From: Amazonocrinis nigriterrae CENA67
GTDB taxonomy: Bacteria > Cyanobacteriota > Cyanobacteriia > Cyanobacteriales > Nostocaceae
Assembly (NCBI RefSeq): GCF_016056305.1
Contig: NZ_JAECZC010000007.1
Location: forward strand, 255,303 to 315,377
DNA length: 60,075 bases
Reading direction: 5' to 3'
In this document: positions 8,159-17,400 of the stretch, one piece after another
How the letters are laid out: every line of letters starts with the position of its first letter
Numbering within the stretch: position 1 is the first letter of the stretch
Position numbers and translations under genes: made by a program
The notes under the pieces: generated by a model
The model's database searches: none
Told to the model about the DNA's origin: nothing
What the model saw: the letters and a program-made list of their open reading frames with translations, nothing else

Positions 8159-9412
8159 TTATTTATTGGCTGCAAGTTTAGCAATCACCCCAGTGTACAA
8201 TGACACAAATTGTTGCTGTTCTAAAGGTGCATCGTTGTTATTCCAAGTAGCAACCACACAATAGTTTTTGCCGTTCTTTGCTTGCAACCAAGTTGTCATA
8301 TTGAGAACACCAGGCTCAGATCCACCTTTAAATGCTACCCGCTGCCAATCTTGAGCATTAGCAACACCAGGATTAATACTCATCAAAGGCAAATCAGCGA
8401 CTTGTTCCATTAATCCACAGAGTTCTTCAGCTGTAAAAAACCATTCTACATCCAAAGCAACTGGATTAGCTGTTTCTTCAAATTCATTCACATTCGGAAG
8501 CGGTTTGTTTGTCAATTCTTGGAGTATTGCACGACGTTGAGCTTCTTTGCTTGTGCGATAGCGCTTCAGCAAGTTGCGATTTTCAGAACCTTTGAGAACA
8601 AACAAGTCACGAGTCGTTAAAAAGGGACGGTTACGGGGTGAGACTAATTCAATAGGCTGTCTTCCAATGAAGTTAATTAATATGTCTGTTGCTGTATTGT
8701 CGCTGAGAGAAATCATTAAAGCTGCAAGCGTATCTACTGTCAAATATGCATTATCTGGCCATGTTTGTAACATTCCAGATGGTAGACTTTTCAAATTTGG
8801 TTGCAGTTGCACTACATCTTTCCATGTCCGTTTCCCAGAGGTAATTTCTGATTTGAGTGCTTTGAGGACTGCTAATTTGAAGGCTGAACCGACTGCTAGA
8901 GGGGTTTTGCTATTTAATTCGGCTTGTATTGTTTTGCCTTCTTGAACTAGAAAACTGACTTTTCCAGGTAATGCTTGAAAAAGCGCGATCGCGTCTTTTA
9001 AATTAATCAGTTTGGCTTGTGGTGGTTGAAACAGCAAGCCAGAAATTTGTCCTTGTTTATTTAGAGCTATTTTAGTTGGTACTAAAGCTTGATTAAATTG
9101 AACCAAGTAATCTTGAGCATTATTCTCTACACCTTCATAACCTCCCAATTGAATCTTCAGTGCAGCAATTACTTGTCGCACTTGTTCTATAGGAACTGGT
9201 GCTAAAAATTCAGGTGCAAACCACTCTGACTTGATTTGTTCACTCGTAAATAATCTTTCTAAAGCAGCTTTAGGAGATATGGTTTTATCGATAGTCTCAA
9301 TTTGAGCTAATGGTAGTTGTTGAAGTTTAACGTTTGCTAACGCTAACTGAGGAAATATCAAGTTGATTGTTAGCAGGATAGTTAATAAAGAAATTATATA
9401 ATATTGATGCAT
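8159..9412 (-). CDS. Class A beta-lactamase-like serine hydrolase, secreted
   Basis: A 417-residue protein with an N-terminal signal peptide (hydrophobic core up to about residue 26, LALA cut region). It has the three penicillin-binding landmarks of the class A beta-lactamase fold: S-x-x-K in SAFKL near residue 175, SDN near 237, and KGGSEPG near 362 (KTG-like box). The N-terminal 130 residues are an additional domain not found in small lactamases. Such proteins in cyanobacteria are usually annotated as serine hydrolases; many do not degrade antibiotics. Acts outside the cytoplasmic membrane. Monocistronic, convergent with the acetyltransferase. Confidence 0.82.
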   Translation of the reverse strand: MHQYYIISLLTILLTINLIFPQLALANVKLQQLPLAQIETIDKTISPKAALERLFTSEQIKSEWFAPEFLAPVPIEQVRQVIAALKIQLGGYEGVENNAQDYLVQFNQALVPTKIALNKQGQISGLLFQPPQAKLINLKDAIALFQALPGKVSFLVQEGKTIQAELNSKTPLAVGSAFKLAVLKALKSEITSGKRTWKDVVQLQPNLKSLPSGMLQTWPDNAYLTVDTLAALMISLSDNTATDILINFIGRQPIELVSPRNRPFLTTRDLFVLKGSENRNLLKRYRTSKEAQRRAILQELTNKPLPNVNEFEETANPVALDVEWFFTAEELCGLMEQVADLPLMSINPGVANAQDWQRVAFKGGSEPGVLNMTTWLQAKNGKNYCVVATWNNNDAPLEQQQFVSLYTGVIAKLAANK

Positions 9413-9491
9413 GAAATTAGCCAGCTAAAAGCCTTTATCCGCAGTGTTAGCGGAAAACCTTTCCCTAGGGTAGGTAATGTCAGTGTAGTGA

Positions 9492-9536
9492 AGCGATCGC
9501 AACTCTTGCAATTTGCTTTACTTCGTTGCGATCGCT
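9492..9536. repeat. Inverted repeat containing two HIP1 octamers
   Basis: Perfect 12-bp arms AGCGATCGCAAC (9492-9503) and GTTGCGATCGCT (9525-9536), with a 21-base loop. Each arm holds a GCGATCGC octamer. It lies between the stop of the 70-residue gene and the start of the beta-lactamase-like gene, so it could end transcription of the former. No T-run follows on either strand. Confidence 0.5.
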
Positions 9537-9556
9537 GCGGACAGATGATAACCAAA

Positions 9557-9769
9557 TTAGAAATCATCTAACAAACTCATCAAAGCTTGCAATTCTGAGT
9601 CTGGCGACTCTGATAATTCAGAGCGTAACTCTTGCAATTGAGTCTGTAATGCTTCAGCTACATAGATCATATTAGATTCTTTTGCGATTTTTAGCTGATT
9701 TTCTTTAATTCTGATTTTTCTCACCAAATCGTTTACAACAGAAATTGAATCGCAATCTTGAGAAAGCAT
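9557..9769 (-). CDS. Small hypothetical protein, helical
   Basis: A 70-residue protein I do not recognise. It is hydrophilic and reads as two amphipathic helices: residues 10-35, rich in Lys/Ile/Asn, and residues 38-70, with Leu-Gln heptads ending LMSLLDDF. It has no signal, membrane segment or Cys motif. Composition and codon use look like its neighbours, and ATG is a natural start. Same strand as the beta-lactamase-like gene, 144 bases upstream of it, but with an inverted repeat between, so probably a separate unit. Could be a regulator-type helical peptide or a chance frame. Confidence 0.55.
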   Translation of the reverse strand: MLSQDCDSISVVNDLVRKIRIKENQLKIAKESNMIYVAEALQTQLQELRSELSESPDSELQALMSLLDDF

Positions 9770-9840
9770 AATCTGATATCTGTTAAAAATTTAGGAAGTA
9801 TTGTATCAAAAACTGCATTCACAAGAGGGTTAAGTTTTGA

Positions 9841-10015
9841 AAATGGGAATTGGGAATTGGGAATGGGGAATTGGGAATGGGGAATTGGGAATGGGGAACT
9901 CGGGGCCCCCTCTGGGGATAAGGGGCGATGGGGAATGGGGCATTGGAAAATAATTCTTAACTCCCTAATCTCCCCTGCACCCCTGCACCCCTGCTCCTCT
10001 GCTCCCCTGCTCCCC
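9841..10015. repeat. GGGAATT/GGGGAAT array followed by CCCTGC-type tract
   Basis: At 9841-9898 the plus strand is an array of GGGAATT and GGGGAAT units, about eight in a row. A palindromic patch GGGGCCCC follows near 9903, then further GGGG runs to 9942. At 9964-10015 comes a run of CCCCTGC/TCCCCTG units, in effect the opposite composition. Many closely spaced G-runs on one strand allow quadruplex formation; the C-rich half could instead pair back. No gene is supported across 9770-10394; open frames here are repeat translations. Confidence 0.65.
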
Positions 10016-10175
10016 TTCACAAGCTCAGGGTTTACTTCAATTCGTCTAAGTAGCATTTTTAACTAAATATATGTAACTACCTTAGCAGTTTACTTAATCA
10101 GTGGCTGTTACTGTTATAACTACTTCGGTCTGTCATAGCAGATAATCCTCGTGGTGATGTTCTTTTGTTATTCAT

Positions 10176-10222
10176 AAGCACTCATAATCCCATCATGGGA
10201 GTATGAGTGCTTTTATTTTATT
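10176..10222 (+). terminator. Orphan intrinsic terminator on the plus strand
   Basis: A strong two-part stem, AAGCACTCATA pairing with TATGAGTGCTT (10176-10186 with 10202-10212) and an inner TCCCA/TGGGA, is directly followed by TTTATTTTATT. This is a textbook rho-independent terminator for plus-strand transcription. No plus-strand coding gene lies upstream for about 2 kb, so it may close an unrecognised small RNA starting somewhere after 10060. It is not suited to end the minus-strand acylase gene, because the T-run is on the wrong side. Confidence 0.65.
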
Positions 10223-10394
10223 AGGACTCACGGAACTGGCACACTCAACAAATAATACCAATTCGTAATTCGTAATTCATAATTCGTAATTAAGAAAGTC
10301 AGATCTAGTCTGGGTTTCGGGGGAGCGAATGTGTTGCCGGATTTTAGAGAATTAGTATAATCTAGCTGCGTAAGTCCTGTTATATAATTCCTAA

Positions 10395-12515
10395 TTAAAA
10401 AACTTTGCGCTCTTCTAAGTGTGCTGTAATTTCTTTTCGAGTTCGCCAAACTGGACGCAATTGCTGACGGGCGAAAAGTTGCAGTTGATCTCCAACATGG
10501 GGTGAATTAGGTTGAGTAGCATTACCATAACTCGTGAGAGCCATTGCTTTCACTGGCGTAGAGAACTCCACCGCAGCTACATAAGAATCACCAGCGACTG
10601 CTTGAAAGCGTCCATTATCTGCTGGGGCGAAATACACTGTGCGGAAAATGCCTTGATCTCCTGCGCCACCATTGGCGGGTAAATCTAAATTGCCGTAGCG
10701 CAAGCGAAAGACATCACCCCAAGCTATATCTATGGTTCCATAAGTTTTTTCTACTTTGGCTGCCGCATCTGCCAAGGCTTTAACTGCGCTTTTTGGATCT
10801 GCCAAACCGTCTGGTGTGGTGCGTGGCGATTTTTCATCCCAAGGAGTGGCAAAAAGCTTGTCTAAGTCTACATTTTCTACCCAGAAGTTGAATAATACGG
10901 CACCTTTGCTATTAGCATCGGTTCTACGATCCCACGCTGCCAAGACTTTGGCGGCGCGACGAGCTAATTCATTGCCTTGTTGGGCTGCATTAATCAAATC
11001 ATCGAGGATGCGTTGGGCAAGTTCCATTTGTGTAGAGTGCTTGTAGGTAATCATTTCCTCAAAGGAAATGCTTGCATCTTCAGCTAACATCTTTGCAGAA
11101 CTCTGCGCCCGGAAATCCATTGGCCCCCGTGGTGCCATGTAGGATGGATAGTTATCTGCTTTGATGGCAGTGGGAAAAGTAGTAGTCCAAGGTGGATCGT
11201 TGGCATTTTGTAACCAACCGCTTAGTGGGTCGATGACTTTGGGTAAATCTTGATATGGGTGAGTTTTAGTCCATAAAGTTTTAGATGTGTCGCCGGGGAT
11301 GATACCTTGCCAGTATTTAAAGTCTCCTTGTTGCCGCACGGGAACCACACCGTTGAATAGATGCATTATATGCCCTTGGCGATCGCTATACATGACGGTG
11401 AACATGGGCAGTTGTAAGCGTCGCAATGCTTGCTGAAATTCGCTGAGGTTTTGAGATTTGGCCATATTCCACCACTGTTCTAAGACACCTGGCCGATCTT
11501 CACCCACCACGCGCAACGCCAAGGCTTTGTTAGCTTTCTCGCTGACTACAGGCCCGTGAATAGAACTTTTAAGCAAGATTTTTTGCTCTTGCAATGAACC
11601 ATTTTTTTGTTTCACCTTCAATAACAATGGTGCTGTTTCAAAGCGGCGGACTTTGCCATCTAAAACATAACCATTGTTTTGTAATTTCAGTTCGTAGGCA
11701 TCCCAACCATCGTGAGTATTCACGGTATGAGTCCAGCCTAAATTATCATTGAAGGCGATCGCTAATACAGGAATGCCTACCAGTGTTGCCCCATAAGCGT
11801 TAATACCTGGGGCAGTAATTTGTGCTTCGTACCATAAGAATAAATCACCCCAAGGTAAATGAGGATTAGCCAGCAACATGGCTTTACCACTGGCAGATCG
11901 TTTTGGTGCGATCGCCCAACCGTTAGAACCTGGGGTAGACTCTGGATGAGTATTATCTGCAACTCGCCCCGGATCGACTACAAAAGTAAATAGCAGAACC
12001 CTTTGTAAGTGGGCGAGTACATCCTCTGGCCTGACTGGTAAAACCACTTCTACTTCATCGTCAATTAAATCGGCGTGTTCTTTGGCGTAAGTATTAATCC
12101 CAGTGGCAAAGGCATTAATATAACTACGAAAAGCCGAACTTTGAGCTTGATACCAAGCGATCGCACGTTTGGGTACTCCCATTGTCAGTACCCATTTGTC
12201 TGATTCTACATAATCCTCTCCCCAATATTCGGCAGCCCGTCCCCGTGCTTGTCCGTAGAGGCGTAAGAGCAAGTTGGCGTGACTTTGCATCTGCGCCCAA
12301 CCAAATGCTTGAAAAGCACCTTGAGCATTATTACCGTAAATATGCGGTATTCCGTAAGTATCCCAAAGTATCTCACTATTTTTAGGTACAGTGCTAATAC
12401 TCTGATTACTCACCATTATAGTAAAGATGATGGCAAGCAAAAAAGGTAAGAGTGGGCGTGATTTTTTATTGCAGATTAGGGACTGAATGCGTTTATTTAT
12501 ATTAGACAAAACCAT
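10395..12515 (-). CDS. Penicillin acylase-type Ntn amidohydrolase (PvdQ/AHL-acylase family)
   Basis: A 706-residue secreted N-terminal-nucleophile hydrolase that cleaves amide-linked acyl groups. A membrane/signal segment (about residues 21-40) precedes the alpha-chain. The autoproteolytic site is TPG-SNGW, with Ser197 as the new N-terminal nucleophile of the beta-chain. NPHLPWG and the oxyanion-region blocks further on fit the family. It is the last gene of the NRPS/PKS strand, 14 bases after the MbtH gene, so very likely co-transcribed. In pyoverdine maturation the relative PvdQ strips the fatty acyl chain from a FAAL-type lipopeptide precursor in the periplasm. The FAAL starter here makes the same role an attractive inference. 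Alternatives are acyl-homoserine-lactone quenching or siderophore recycling. A strong function call is not possible from sequence. Confidence 0.87.
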   Translation of the reverse strand: MVLSNINKRIQSLICNKKSRPLLPFLLAIIFTIMVSNQSISTVPKNSEILWDTYGIPHIYGNNAQGAFQAFGWAQMQSHANLLLRLYGQARGRAAEYWGEDYVESDKWVLTMGVPKRAIAWYQAQSSAFRSYINAFATGINTYAKEHADLIDDEVEVVLPVRPEDVLAHLQRVLLFTFVVDPGRVADNTHPESTPGSNGWAIAPKRSASGKAMLLANPHLPWGDLFLWYEAQITAPGINAYGATLVGIPVLAIAFNDNLGWTHTVNTHDGWDAYELKLQNNGYVLDGKVRRFETAPLLLKVKQKNGSLQEQKILLKSSIHGPVVSEKANKALALRVVGEDRPGVLEQWWNMAKSQNLSEFQQALRRLQLPMFTVMYSDRQGHIMHLFNGVVPVRQQGDFKYWQGIIPGDTSKTLWTKTHPYQDLPKVIDPLSGWLQNANDPPWTTTFPTAIKADNYPSYMAPRGPMDFRAQSSAKMLAEDASISFEEMITYKHSTQMELAQRILDDLINAAQQGNELARRAAKVLAAWDRRTDANSKGAVLFNFWVENVDLDKLFATPWDEKSPRTTPDGLADPKSAVKALADAAAKVEKTYGTIDIAWGDVFRLRYGNLDLPANGGAGDQGIFRTVYFAPADNGRFQAVAGDSYVAAVEFSTPVKAMALTSYGNATQPNSPHVGDQLQLFARQQLRPVWRTRKEITAHLEERKVF

Positions 12516-12529
12516 GATTTTTAGATTAA

Positions 12530-12760
12530 TTATTCTTGAGTCACTTGTGCGGACTCTGACATTTTCTTCCTTAAACTCAACGGTCTCATATCAGTCCATA
12601 CTTCTTTAATATATTCGAGACATTCTGATTTGAGTCCACTTTTGCCTGCATCTCTCCAACCCAGAGCATTTTCACGGTCAGCAGGCCAAATGGAATACTG
12701 TTCTTCATGATTAACAACAACTTTATATAAAGTTGTATCTTCTGAATTGTTTTGGTTCAT
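12530..12760 (-). CDS. MbtH-like protein
   Basis: A 76-residue MbtH-like chaperone that binds NRPS adenylation domains and supports their folding and activity. The signature is [19 protein letters not shown], then [18 protein letters not shown], with the three family Trp residues in place. A Shine-Dalgarno-like AGGA lies just before the ATG. It lies between the aminotransferase (136 bases) and the acylase (14 bases) at the promoter-distal end of the assembly-line genes. It is the only MbtH-like gene seen in the window and presumably serves the five A domains of this locus. Confidence 0.95.
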   Translation of the reverse strand: MNQNNSEDTTLYKVVVNHEEQYSIWPADRENALGWRDAGKSGLKSECLEYIKEVWTDMRPLSLRKKMSESAQVTQE

Positions 12761-12896
12761 TTTTAATTCCTAATAGTTGCTGTTTATTTGAGTAAATCAA
12801 GACTATAAAATCACTTACAAAGGTATGATTTTATTTCTGCAAATTTTTTATTTATTTTAGATTAAATTACATAATCTGTGTTTTCAATATAACTTA

Positions 12897-14336
12897 CTAA
12901 TAAAAAGGTATAAAACCTCCATAACGTAGTTCTTCCACACTATCTTTAACAGCTTGAAGAATGTAGTTGATATCTTCATCTGTATGGGCTGTAGATAAAT
13001 AACCGCTAACACCTAAAAGGTGAACTCCTTTGTGGATAAGATGGTATTTTAACAAGCTCATAACTACCGAAAGAGTAGAATTTTCCTCAGCAAGTTCTAC
13101 AGATGCAGAACCAAAGAGTGAGCCAAAATTTGCCATCCGGAGTGGTAGTCTTTCTATTACAAAATAATTGTTTAAAGCCATAACAAATTGTATTGTACGT
13201 TCATTTAGCTTCTGATGCAATGATGGGTCTTGACTTTGTAAATATTTCAGAACTGCTTTTGCAGCAGCCATCGCTAAGGGATGTTTGCAAAAAGTACCAG
13301 CAAAAAATGTTTTTTTAGTTTGAGGATAAGAATCATCGCCATAATTCCACACACCCCCATCAATTACATTCATATATTTACTATTACCAGCAATCACTCC
13401 AATTGGTATTCCACCACCAACAATTTTTCCATAAGTAGCTATATCTGCTTGCACACCAAAATAAGCTTGTGCGCCACCAGGATGAATACGAAAGCCTGTC
13501 ACCATTTCATCAAAGATTAAGGCAATGTTAGACGCTTGTGTTAATTTCCTCAATTCTTGGAGAAATTCTTTTGGTTGTAAAGCGGGTCTAGCAGTTTGCA
13601 CCGGAACTACTAAAACTGCTGCTAGTTCTTGGTGATAAGCTTTGATGATTTCTAATGATTTAGGATTGCCATAATCTAACACCAAAACATCATTAACAAA
13701 ATTTTGTAATATTCCAGGCGCTAAGGGTATGGCATATTGATTATTTTCTGCGTTATTTTTATTAACTAATGTACCATCAAAATGACCATGATAAGAACCT
13801 GAAAATATGACAATTTTATTACGTCCTGTAACTGCTCTGGCAATGCGGATAGCAGTCATTACTGCTTCTGTACCAGTATTACTAAAACAAACCCGTTCCA
13901 TTCCAGTTAGTTGAGAAATTAACTCAGCTACCTCACCAACAATTTCTGATTGGGGCCCAATTTGAATCCCTTGATCAAGTTGTGCAATTAAAGCTTCTTT
14001 AATAAAAGGAGGGTTATGACCAAATAGATTTATTCCTAACCCCATCATGACATCTACATATTCATTTCCATCTACATCCCATATTTTAGAACCTGAAGAA
14101 CGATTAGCAACTATGGGATAATACATTTCTTTGAAGAGTAAATTGAACTCTCCTAAGTTTTTATCATCAGCTAAAAATGGGCGCGAAGATTGCGAAATAT
14201 GTTTCGATGTTTTTGTGCGCTCATTGTAACGTAAAATAAAATCTTGCAAATAGTTTTTTTGTTGCTGAGTAAATCCTGATGTAGCTAGCAAATTTTTTAA
14301 ATTATTTAAATTTGGATGTAATGTAATTTTTTGCAC
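12897..14336 (-). CDS. PLP-dependent aminotransferase, glutamate-1-semialdehyde aminomutase-like
   Basis: A 479-residue class III (fold type I) aminotransferase of the GSA-aminomutase kind. The PLP phosphate-binding block FSNTGTEAVMTAIR lies near residue 152, the SYHGHFDG stretch near 190, the PLP-N1-binding Asp in IFDEMVTGFR near 270, and the Schiff-base Lys in ATYGKIVGGGIPIG near 302. It starts at GTG 14336, with AAGGAG seven bases before. It follows the NRPS that ends in a reductase domain. In myxochelin B biosynthesis a GSA-type aminotransferase (MxcL) converts the aldehyde released by an R domain into a primary amine; the same job is inferred here. Supply of an unusual diamino or beta-amino building block is the alternative. 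It is not the housekeeping hemL: it is longer and sits inside the cluster. Confidence 0.9.
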   Translation of the reverse strand: MQKITLHPNLNNLKNLLATSGFTQQQKNYLQDFILRYNERTKTSKHISQSSRPFLADDKNLGEFNLLFKEMYYPIVANRSSGSKIWDVDGNEYVDVMMGLGINLFGHNPPFIKEALIAQLDQGIQIGPQSEIVGEVAELISQLTGMERVCFSNTGTEAVMTAIRIARAVTGRNKIVIFSGSYHGHFDGTLVNKNNAENNQYAIPLAPGILQNFVNDVLVLDYGNPKSLEIIKAYHQELAAVLVVPVQTARPALQPKEFLQELRKLTQASNIALIFDEMVTGFRIHPGGAQAYFGVQADIATYGKIVGGGIPIGVIAGNSKYMNVIDGGVWNYGDDSYPQTKKTFFAGTFCKHPLAMAAAKAVLKYLQSQDPSLHQKLNERTIQFVMALNNYFVIERLPLRMANFGSLFGSASVELAEENSTLSVVMSLLKYHLIHKGVHLLGVSGYLSTAHTDEDINYILQAVKDSVEELRYGGFIPFY

Positions 14337-14444
14337 AAAAATGCTCCTTTATTCTCTGTGTTAAATATTTTGTTAATAAAGTCTTAAATATATCAATACT
14401 TATTGCTTTATTAACATAATTATGTATATGTACCTTTTTTAAAC

Positions 14445-17400
14445 TTATTTAGCTTGTACTAAACTATTTTCAATTAAATACAACAAATAAGTATTCAATA
14501 AATTTTCATTAATTTCTGGACAAACGATAGACGAACCAGCAAGACCATTAATTGTATTTTTGCAGTCAAACTTTAGAAAACCTGAGTCAAATGTTTGTTT
14601 TTCTTGAGATTTAGAAGGAAAGAATGAAACAAGTGGATACAAAGGATGCTCTAGGGAACCTTGAGTAAGATTGAGTAATTTTTCTCGCCATTCGTTATAA
14701 GAAATCTGCTCAATCGCATAACCTAATGAGCGAATATGGTCGATTAATGTATGAGAGTGAAGAGTTTGCGGATGAACTAGGTGAAAGGTTTTACCTAAAG
14801 ATTTTTCTTGGTTGGATAAATAAACTATTGCTTTGCTGACATAATCTACAGGAACTATGTTATCTCTAATATCTGTATCTGGCGCACTTCCAAGTTGAAT
14901 ACAACCTATGATCAGCTTGTACAGAAAGTCATTGCTATTATAAACTCCTGTTTGGCTATGTCCTGATATGCGTGATGGTCTGTAAATAGAGATGGTAATT
15001 CCTCTTTCAGCCGCAGTTTGTACTAACTTTTCAGCAACCCATTTAGTTTGTGAATATCCATTATTAGGAAATTCATTGTCGTTCAGCTTATCTTGTTCTT
15101 GAGCTAATTTAACTCCAGATTCAACTTTTGAAGATACAACACCAGAGCTAGAAATAAAATGTACAGGTTTGGTTTTATTGTGACTAGCTAATCTCAAGAT
15201 TTCTTGTGTTCCCAGTACGTTTGTGGGTTTGAGAATAGAGTAGGGATAAATGTGATGTACCCAAGCACCATTATGGTATATCACATCAATGGTAGATGCT
15301 AATTGTTGAAATTTTTCCATTTCTAAACCTAAAAATGGTTTAGACAGATCGCCAACAATGGTAATGATTCTATCACTCCAAAGTTCGTTCCAAATTCCAT
15401 AAGCTTCCAAAATATTTTGCAGCTTTTTATGGCTATACTCAATATTTTTAGAACGTACTAAACAATAAATATCTGCTTTAGTTTGTTGCAAAAGCTCAGC
15501 AAGTAAAAATACTCCTAAAAAGCCTGTGGCTCCAGTTAATAAAATTGAACTGGGTTCAGGGATAAATTTACCAACAGTTTGAGGATAAATTGTAGAGTCT
15601 AAAACTGTTTCACTTTTGATATCCAATCTTGGGTTTTCAACTTCTGTTGGACAAGATTTTTCAAGTTTTTCTGCTAAACCCGCTACAGTGGGATTTTCTA
15701 ATAAACTACGTAAAGATATATCACAGTTAAAGTTTTCTTTAAGCTTAGCTAGTAATTGAGTGGTTAATAAAGAATGTCCACCCAATTCAAAGAAGTTATC
15801 GTAAATGCCAACTTGATCAAGTTTTAAAACTTCTGCCCAGATTTGAGCCAGCATTTCTTCGACAAAAGTACGAGGAGGAACAAATTCTCCTCTTAAATCT
15901 GATCTAACTTGCTCTGGTGAGGGTAGCGCCTTTCTATCAACTTTACCATTGGAGCTTAGAGGTAATTCTTTGAGTAGCACTACAGCCGATGGTACCATAA
16001 ATTCTGGTAGTTTCTCTTTGAGAAAATTGCGTATTTCATTAACTGTGGTAGCTGATTTTAGCTGAGGAATTACATAAGCAACTAAGCGTTTATTTCCTGG
16101 TACATCTTCACGCGCGATCGCTACTGTTTCTTGCACTTGTGGATGTTGATTTAGTAAGGCTTCAATTTCTCCTATTTCTATCCGAAAACCGCGAATTTTG
16201 ACTTGATTATCAATACGTCCTAGAAACTCTATATTGCCATCATTAAGATATCGGGCTAAATCCCCAGTTTGATACAAACGCATTCCTGGTTTTTGGCTAA
16301 AGGGATGAGGAATAAATTTTTCAGATGTAATTGTAGACTGATTTAAATAACCTCTGGCTAAACCTTCACCGCTAATATAAACTTCTCCAGCAACACCAAT
16401 AGGAACGGGATGTAAGTGAGAGTCTAATATATAGATTTGTGTGTTGTCTATGGGACGACCAATAGATACTTGTGTTCTAATTTTTGGATAATTACAAGAA
16501 TAGACACTACTCCAAACTGTTGCTTCCGTCGGCCCGTACTCATTAAATAAAGATGCTTCTAACTGCAACTGAAGATGATGTTCTACTATTTCTGGCGCAC
16601 AAGCTTCACCTGCAACTATGACAGTACGCAGGGAAGTTAACTGTTCTCGTTTTGCTTGCTGCAAAATTAAAGCATATAGAGAAGGAAGGCTTAATAAATG
16701 GGAAATATGATGTTGAGAAAGTAACTCTACAAGTTTTGTTACTTCCCGTTGCACACCTTCTGCTGGTAAGTGTAGGGTTCCTCCACAACAAAGTGTCCAG
16801 AAAATTCCCGCAACAGAACTATCAAAAGCAAAGGATGAAAGTAATAAAAAGCTGCTGACAGGTTCTTGATAGTAGCTAATACGCGCAGTTGTTGAGTTAA
16901 CTAAGTTACGATGAGTAATTTCCACTCCTTTAGGTTTACCAGTAGAACCGGAAGTGTAGATTACATAAGCTAAATTTTCAGGAGTTGCTGTCACAAGAAG
17001 GTTTTGTGGACTCTCTTGTGCGATCGCTTGCCATTGTGTGTCTAAGCAAATCGTCTGTACGTCATAATTAGGTAAGCCTTCCAGTAGATGCTGCTGAGTC
17101 AATAATATTGATAGCTGAGTATCTTGTAGCATGAAAGCTAAACGTTCTTGGGGATAGTGAGGATCGAGGGGAACATAAGCACCACCGGCTTTGAGAATAC
17201 CCAATATACCCACAACCATTTCTAAGGAACGTTCAACACAAATTCCTACTAAAACTTCTGCACCTACACCCAATTTTTGCAAGTATTGAGCTAGTTTATT
17301 TGCACGCGCATTCAGTTCAGCGTAAGTGAGTTGCTGATTGTTAAATGCAACAGCAATATTATTTGGTGTACGTTCTACTTGTTCTGCAAATAACTGGTGA

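Noticed and set aside
9758-10066. Open frames on both strands over the G-rich tract
   Set aside because: Translations are simple repeats (GNWELGMGNWEW and the like), a by-product of the GGGAATT array.
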